Assembly: GCA_000469685.2 (NCBI GenBank)
Contig: LS997564.1
Coordinates: forward strand, 4,108,940-4,172,939
Reading direction: 5' to 3'
Source: Haemonchus contortus
Taxonomy: Eukaryota > Nematoda > Chromadorea > Rhabditida > Trichostrongylidae
Length of the DNA: 64,000 bases
Shown here: piece by piece, positions 58,595 through 64,000 of the stretch
How the letters are laid out: every line of letters starts with the position of its first letter
Position numbering within the stretch: position 1 is the stretch's first letter
The notes under the pieces: generated by a model
Databases searched by the model: none
What the model saw: the letters and a program-made list of their open reading frames with translations, nothing else
Told to the model about the DNA's origin: nothing
Made by a program: the position numbers and the translations under genes

Positions 58595-61500
58595 ATGGAA
58601 ATCACTTCTACTTATTTGAGATTTTTACTAATCCTCGCACTCGTCGAATGTCACGATATTTACGGTAGGTGATAGGTCCATCAATCTTGTTACTTTTATG
58701 AAAATTCCCTCTTTGCAGACCCTGAGACTTGTGGTCTCCCTGGAGCAGCCTTTGCCAAACCTCGAATAAAAAGGTGCCTTCTCAGCTTCAATTCCTCATA
58801 ACTCGACAGTGCGATCAGTAAAACGGCAAACACGAAGTGTCCAACACTACTGGTAACATAGAGTCAATCTCGGGGTGTTCTGGCCATGGAACTTGCCGAG
58901 AACAGGTCCCCACACAATGATATTCTGCATTTTCTATACATGCATGCAAAGTAAGACAAGCCCAATCGACGACAAGCCCAATCGCTGCTTAAAAAATTCA
59001 CATTTTCTGAGTGCTTTATTATTCTTGATGATGTAATAACAATAACGATCACTCGGTCTCGTGGAAATACGATTCAATGGGAAAAGATCGACTAACTCGA
59101 TACTGAAGCTGAAAGAAGTACGGAACAGTAAATGGCTCAGTTACCGTCCTCATTTTTCAAAATTCTATAAATTTTCATTCAAAATCGAACCCATGAACAA
59201 GTCGTGGTGAGACTCAGGTTCGGTGAGTCTTTCCGAAGAGAATGAGAATCTCTTGAGCACAAGTGAACTGATTCACCTGCGCTGAAACCCCTTACCTCTA
59301 GGAATGGACGAAAACTCTGATCTTTCTTGATCATAAGTCCTTCGTCTTATGGTCGTACGTCGTCTCAATCAATTTCCACCAGGAATGACATAGAAATAAA
59401 ATTTGCAATTGAAAAGGGGTGAAAGCGGACCGGACTGGAAGGAAAAGATAAAGGAGGTGAAAAGAAAATGGCATGGGAAGGGAATTCGCTGAAGGATCAG
59501 AAATGAAGCCTTCAACATTGCAAAACAAGCTAGGACATGTAAAAACCTGAATGACCTATAAATTATGCAGAAAAACTTGTAAAAAAGCGTTTGCCATCTC
59601 CACCACCATGGTGACATAACCTACTGCAGCAACGCTACGTCGCCTACATACTTACCCACGCGCAAACTACCTCCTTCATTCATATGGGAGAGTTGGTAAC
59701 TGACTTAATCCTCAATTCATCTAATCTATGTGAAGTTAGCAACAATCGCTACTATTTCTTTCAGTAAGATCTATTTGTGAGCATCCCTGAAGAACGAATG
59801 AGTTTTGTTGTTTTCAGGGACCCCTTAGCTATCGAAGATGACTCGGAATACTATCCACATTACGCAGACGACTATGTTCTGAATGACAACGTTACAGATG
59901 TACTACATGATCCAAATGATCCAATGGAGAAAATGGTAGTGCTAACAGTACAATCAATAAGTAACCAACTTCATTTTAACAAATTTTTGCAGCGATTTCG
60001 TTGGGAAAAGGATTAATGATAGAAAAAATGTCAAAAATTGTTTTTTGGTCTGGTTCCTCATCTGCTTGCGTGCGCCGTTCAATTTTAGGAAACACCAGCA
60101 AAAATTACTCGATCATTAGACATTAGTAAAATACGAAATGTTTTGAAAAAAGAGAAGAAACAAGAGATAACTTTTTTATTTATTTGTATTTGGCCATTTA
60201 TTATGCACACAAAGGCGCACCCTTGTTTACATAATAAATAAATGAACCAATAAGTGATAGACCTACATAGTCTTCCTACATACCTGATGAACACTTTCTG
60301 TAACCCATTTTCAATTCCCTTTTGCAGAACACTTTCGATTCCAAAAGTCGAGCTTCGAGAGCTTTCTTTTTCTACTGACGACCAGCTCCTAACCTTTAAT
60401 TATGAAAACCATCTCCTCTCCATGGTGGGGGAATTCCAAAAGCGACGATTTACCGAGTTCACTCGTATTCCCTGATGCCTGACTTGTTGGCTAATCACAG
60501 TCCAAGCCCAATAACGGAAGGGAACAGTACTAGATTCTCAATGACCGAAAATTGGTATCCATCTGTTTCACATCGTTGCAGGTCATGGGTGGCGAAAAAG
60601 TTTCCTTGGGAGAACTTCCCTGGAGCGCTCGTCTGGAAATGTCTCATGGAGGCAGAATGGGTGAAATTATTTTTACGATTACGTTTAATTTCCTTTAGCT
60701 GTAGAAATACTTATTTGGATCCAGTAGAAATCTACATATTCAGTGATATGCGGAGGTACACTTGTCACACGTCGACACCTCATTACGGCTGCTCATTGTT
60801 TTTGGAATAACCCAGGTACAGATGGGTGCAGGTTCGATGATTTCTAGAACTTAGAAAATATGACGCCTAAATTATTGCCAGCTCTTTTCAGCATCAAGGA
60901 TATGTTACCAATAAAGTATGTAAGAAAAAATGGTATGGCCACAGTTGGTGCCATTTGTCGCGCGGAAAGCAGTTCAGCCAAATGCACTGGCGAAGAAGCC
61001 GGCACTAAACTTCGGATCAAGAAGTAAGCTACCAATCTTGTTCAAGGGGAAGGGGAAGGGGGATAAACTGGCACGTAAATATTGTTCTACCCTGGATGCC
61101 GGGTTTTTCAAAGCTGCTTTAAAAGCTTGCTTTGGGCTGAATGTGAGGATACATCTATTTCCTTGGTACAACGGTTTCATCTAGTGCCCGAAATGTAGGA
61201 GGATTGAACGCGCTCACGCAAACGATTTCGAGTTGGAGCCGAATGAGTAGGAACATCGCACAGGCAAGAGTTGCGTAGAACCAAGAAGACTTGGTACCTA
61301 TTTTTCATTCAGGGGGGCTCGGGAACTCTTGCAAAAAAAAGTGGGAGATAGGAAGGTAAATGAAATGATTGATACCATAGAGATTCATGCTCAGAGTCAG
61401 AAAAGATATCAAATGGAATGGCTTAACATATGCTAGATATTTCTCCGTCTCCCCTTTTTAGACCCTCTTTTCTCATGCTCTTTGGAGTAGGTGGAAAATG

Positions 61501-61838
61501 GAAAATAATTATAATTTTCAAATTCCTCTTATTTCAGCGCCTTCTATGAAAGGTTCTTCAAAGAAGGATGTACTGGAAGCAGTGATTTTGCCGTCGTTGA
61601 GTTAGAAAGGGATGTTCCCAAAGGAATCTATCACGTTTGCTTGCCTCATATGCACAATGTTGATGACTTGGACCTACGGACTGCGAAGCTCTTCTCATCC
61701 GGATGGGGCATCAATCGTCAGCCAAGTCTTCTCTAGTTTCCTTCTAACTGTAGTCATTACTGATTCAATCCGTCTATGTTTCAGCTCTCAAAGGTTATAC
61801 CGACAATCCTTCTCCAACTTTGCAGAAAATCGATCTTG
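58595..61838 (+). CDS. Secreted trypsin-like serine protease (S1), 5' part
   Basis: Exons join in phase: 58595-58664 (signal peptide; ISTYLRFLLILALVEC-like, starts MEITSTYLRFLLIL), 58719-58773 (DPETCGLPGAAFAKPRIK), 59818-59935 (acidic propeptide, IEDDSEYYPHYADDYVLND), 60582-60660 (VMGGEKVSLGELPWSARLEM), 60744-60815 (ICGGTLVTRRHLITAAHCFW), 60945-61023, 61538-61716 (GSSDFAVVELERDVPK, HVCLPHMHN, LFSSGWGIN) and 61785-61838. The catalytic histidine (TAAHC) and aspartate (SDFAVVEL) are present. The serine exon (GDSGG) is not in the window, so the gene is incomplete and probably continues past 64000. A possible extra exon (60327-60424) does not fit the phase. The protein is likely a secreted zymogen. 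Confidence 0.9.
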
Positions 61839-61934
61839 GTATGTTACCCTCCTTACCGTACCCAAGGTTGATGGCGGGTATATTTCCTAGGGTTTCGATG
61901 AAGCACAAAACTGAAGAGTGGATACAGCGCTTAA
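61839..61934 (+). other. Intron after the last recognised protease exon
   Basis: The donor is GTATGT after CTTG at 61838. The next exon (expected to hold a disulphide loop and then GDSGG) is not recognised anywhere downstream to 64000. The intron would contain the repeat copy, the mariner element and a SINE. Confidence 0.5.
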
Positions 61935-62431
61935 TTCCAATGTAAAAATCATATTTTCGCCTTAGTAAGTAGAAAAAACGGCGGTCGGCAAGTTCTTTCT
62001 TTGTCAAAAAAGTTGTCAACATAATAGTAAACAAGCGCGAATTTGAAAGTGAAAAAACCGGCGACTTTTCGATGCTACGAACACATCAAGTAAACAAAAA
62101 TAAAGAGGTAATTCATGAAAAAAAAACACTGATGTTAGAGAGATGGTGACGGCGCGCCAAAACATGATTGTTATCGGACCGCCCGTGGTGCCTTCATTGA
62201 GTTGAGGAGATCAAGTCCACTGATGATCTCGAAATGCTTCACTGAAATTTCCCAGAAAACTGCTTATCAAACCTAAGGAGGCGGTAGAAACATGGGAACC
62301 CCCGGACTAGGCGCTTTTCGAGAACAGTCAGTGAATTCACATGTCAATGAATCAGACCTATCAAAAGGGAGGCCTTCGAAAACGTCGGAGTTCTTCAGCA
62401 GTGCTGTCCTGCTTTAACCAAACTTCTATTA
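61935..62431 (+). repeat. Dispersed repeat, copy 2, left part
   Basis: This is the inverted partner of 15390-15935. It is interrupted at 62431 by the mariner element and continues at 63699. Landmarks: AAGTAAACAAAAATAAAGAGG, ATCGGACCGCCCGTGGTGCC, AGTTGAGGAGATCAAG and GTCAGTGAATTCACATG. Confidence 0.8.
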
Positions 62432-63698
62432 GGGTGTCCCAAAAGTTTTGAGAAAATTTATTTGGTTTGTTCAACACAAAAATACTACAATAAAAAGGTG
62501 AGATCAGTAATCGAGATAGTGGCCCTCTTTAACCACGACGTCCCTCCATCGACTGGGCAGAGCACTGATGCCATTCATCCAGAAAGAAGAAGGGCGTGAA
62601 GCGATCCATTAATCCACTGCATGTTTGACCTCCTGACGATTGTTGAATTTTTTCCCTTTCGTGTAGGCCTCCAGGCTTCTGAAAGCATGGTAGTCACAAG
62701 GACTAAGATCAGGTGAATATGAGGGGTGGGGCAGCCAGGTAATCCCAAGCCTTTCCAGCTCCTCAGCCGTCGCCCTAGCATGATGTGGTCGAGCGTGACT
62801 CATCAAAATCAGAAACTTTCCCTGCATTCGGTGTGAAACCGGGGCTCCAGACACCATCTCCCGCAGCTGCTCGCAGAATACCCTTACAGTCACAGCAGTA
62901 CCCTCAGGTAGGATCTCATAGTAGAAGAAGCCGGCGGAGCATAAGAAGAACGAGATCGTATTCTTTTCGACGTGTTCCCCACGCTTGGCAACGGCTTCTG
63001 GCCTTATGACGATTGGTAGCCACTGCAACTTCCTGTATGGATTATCATAAGGAACCCACTTCTCATCCTGAGCGATGATGAAGCTCATCCAATCCACCGT
63101 TCACTTGCGGTCGAGTAGCTTCCGACACACATCGACCCGCACCTGACGCTCGCTCTCAGTCATGGTGTGGGGGATAATTGCAAGAATTGCTCCGCGAAGG
63201 CGACGTCTGCGTAGGATGTCGTGGGTGGTAGAACGGGGAGCAGAAGTCGTCCTCTCCATTCCTCTCAAGCTTTGAGAAGGATTGCTTTGGACGGAGGCTA
63301 AGACAACTTCGGTCTTGGTGGAACGTGGACGTCCGCTCCGTGGCACTTCGTCGAAGTGAAACTCTCTCTAGAGAAGCGGCCGTACCACCTATAGCAGGTG
63401 GCGAGGGATGGTGCAGTACTGCCCATCGATGACTGCAATTCATTCCGCTCTTGAGTGGCGGAGTGACCAGATCGGTAGTAATGAAGCAGAAATCGCCTGT
63501 AGTCGTGTCAGTCGAAAATAATTCAAATGTTGATAACTCACTTCCAAAGATAAAGTGCAATACTGTTCTCTTGTTATGATGATCTGCTAAGCGTGACCTC
63601 TTACTGACCTTTCCTCCGTGGCTCTGCCTCGGCGCTTTCTTGCGCAGCATGGTTGCGAAATACATGATCAAAATTTTCTCAAAACTTTTGGGACACCC
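62432..63698 (-). mobile_element. Mariner element with perfect 28-bp TIRs, inactive
   Basis: The element is 1267 bp with TA on both sides (62430-62431 and 63699-63700). Each TIR starts GGGTGTCCCAAAAGTTTTGA and continues GAAAATTT; the two match over 28 bases. The minus strand encodes a mariner transposase, broken by a frameshift in the N-terminal half and by stop codons. It inserted into the dispersed repeat copy 2, whose halves align with the uninterrupted copy at 15390-15935. Confidence 0.92.
62540..63580 (-). pseudogene. Broken mariner transposase
   Basis: The N-terminal part is shifted (LHYYRSGHSATQERNELQS in one frame, VPRSGRPRSTKTEVV in the next). The rest reads ERQVRVDVCRKLLDRK, then IAQDEKWVPYDN with the first catalytic aspartate, KFLILMSHARPHHARATAEE where the usual HDNARPH is altered so that the second aspartate is lost, and YSPDLSPCDYHAFRSLEAYT with the third aspartate in DD34D spacing. 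A stop follows KHAVD and another precedes DWMSF. It is inactive. Confidence 0.88.
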
Positions 63699-63787
63699 TA
63701 ATATAAGCCTGTAGCCTGTATTAGTTCATTTATACACAATCGATAAAATAACTTGTACGGCAACAATCAGCTCAATGTTTCGAACAC
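63699..63787 (+). repeat. Dispersed repeat, copy 2, right part
   Basis: This continues the interrupted repeat after the mariner insertion (ACAATCAGCTCAA matches TTGTTGCC...GAGCTGATTG in copy 1). It joins directly to the SINE at 63788, as in copy 1. Confidence 0.75.
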
Positions 63788-64000
63788 GTAAGGGTGAAGG
63801 TGGTGTAATTGCAAGTGGCGAACTATAAGAGACGCATGGTCGTGGGTTAAATCCCGGAACGATATCCGCTTAAGCCGATCAGACATCAATCTCTCCTTGG
63901 TCGTTTACTCGGCACCAGACTCGTCTGGCTGGCCAACGAGCCATTGTATAGATACATACGCATTCGATACCTCAGTACGATTTTGAATGGAAGTCGAATG
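63788..64000 (+). repeat. tRNA-derived SINE, copy 9, runs to the window end
   Basis: The head reads GGTGAAGGTGGTGTAATTGC (A-box side) with GGGTTAAATCCCGG (B-box side, one base changed). The body has CTGGCCAACGAGCCATTGTA and the tail ends TTTTGAATGGAAGTCGAATG at 64000. It shares the variant ...CGGAACGATATCC with copy 4 only. Confidence 0.75.

Noticed and set aside
60327..60424. Additional protease exon (peptide TLSIPKVELRELSFSTDD and on)
   Set aside because: It reads like protein and has an acceptor, but no donor of the previous exon gives the needed phase, so it is left out of the model.
1..64000. A new defence, toxin or biosynthetic system
   Set aside because: No cluster of co-oriented unknown genes is present. 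The window is explained by three animal genes, a few orphan exons and mobile elements.

Overview
The window is genomic DNA from a nematode, most likely a clade V species (strongylid or rhabditid). No search was run, so this rests on gene content. Two genes can be rebuilt exon by exon on the minus strand: a von Willebrand A plus zona pellucida cuticulin matching C. elegans CUT-6 (3313-9829), and an even-skipped-class homeobox gene matching VAB-7 (17746-25021). From memory the C. elegans orthologues sit on one cosmid (M142.2 and M142.4), so this looks like conserved microsynteny. Short introns ending in TTTCAG-like sites and an RTE-type LINE of the kind common in hookworms fit a nematode. There is no bacterial-style gene packing, CRISPR array, operon or rRNA.

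Layout. 1-3300: mostly non-coding, with an inverted-repeat element, one tRNA-derived SINE and one tentative exon. 3313-9829: cut-6-like gene, 15 exons seen. 9830-17745: intergenic, rich in SINE copies, with one orphan terminal exon candidate (11827-11970) and a dispersed repeat. 17746-25021: vab-7-like gene, 5 exons, with a 4.2 kb second intron. 25022-28900: upstream region with SINE fragments and a hairpin MITE. 28900-35400: C-poor, G-rich sequence with G runs. 35895-41300: two arms of about 1.1-1.2 kb in inverted orientation around a 3.1 kb spacer. 41300-43500: G-poor, C-rich sequence, a tentative first exon and a degenerate tandem repeat. 43754-45275: decayed Tc1/mariner. 46500-48682: 5'-truncated RTE LINE ending at a perfect 28-bp palindrome. 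49080-49740: degenerate tandem repeat. 52190-53459: dead mariner-superfamily element with perfect TIRs. 54740-56132: GC-box-rich minisatellite with a 127-bp period. 57515-57603: tentative terminal exon on the minus strand. 58595-61838: 5' part of a secreted trypsin-like serine protease gene on the plus strand, cut off before the catalytic serine exon. 61935-64000: second copy of the 15.4 kb repeat, split by a mariner element (62432-63698).

The three recognised genes do not form a pathway. CUT-6-like is an extracellular cuticle matrix protein, VAB-7-like is a nuclear patterning factor, and the protease is secreted. The rest of the window is a layered record of mobile elements, and several of the most useful observations concern nesting and co-duplication of those elements.
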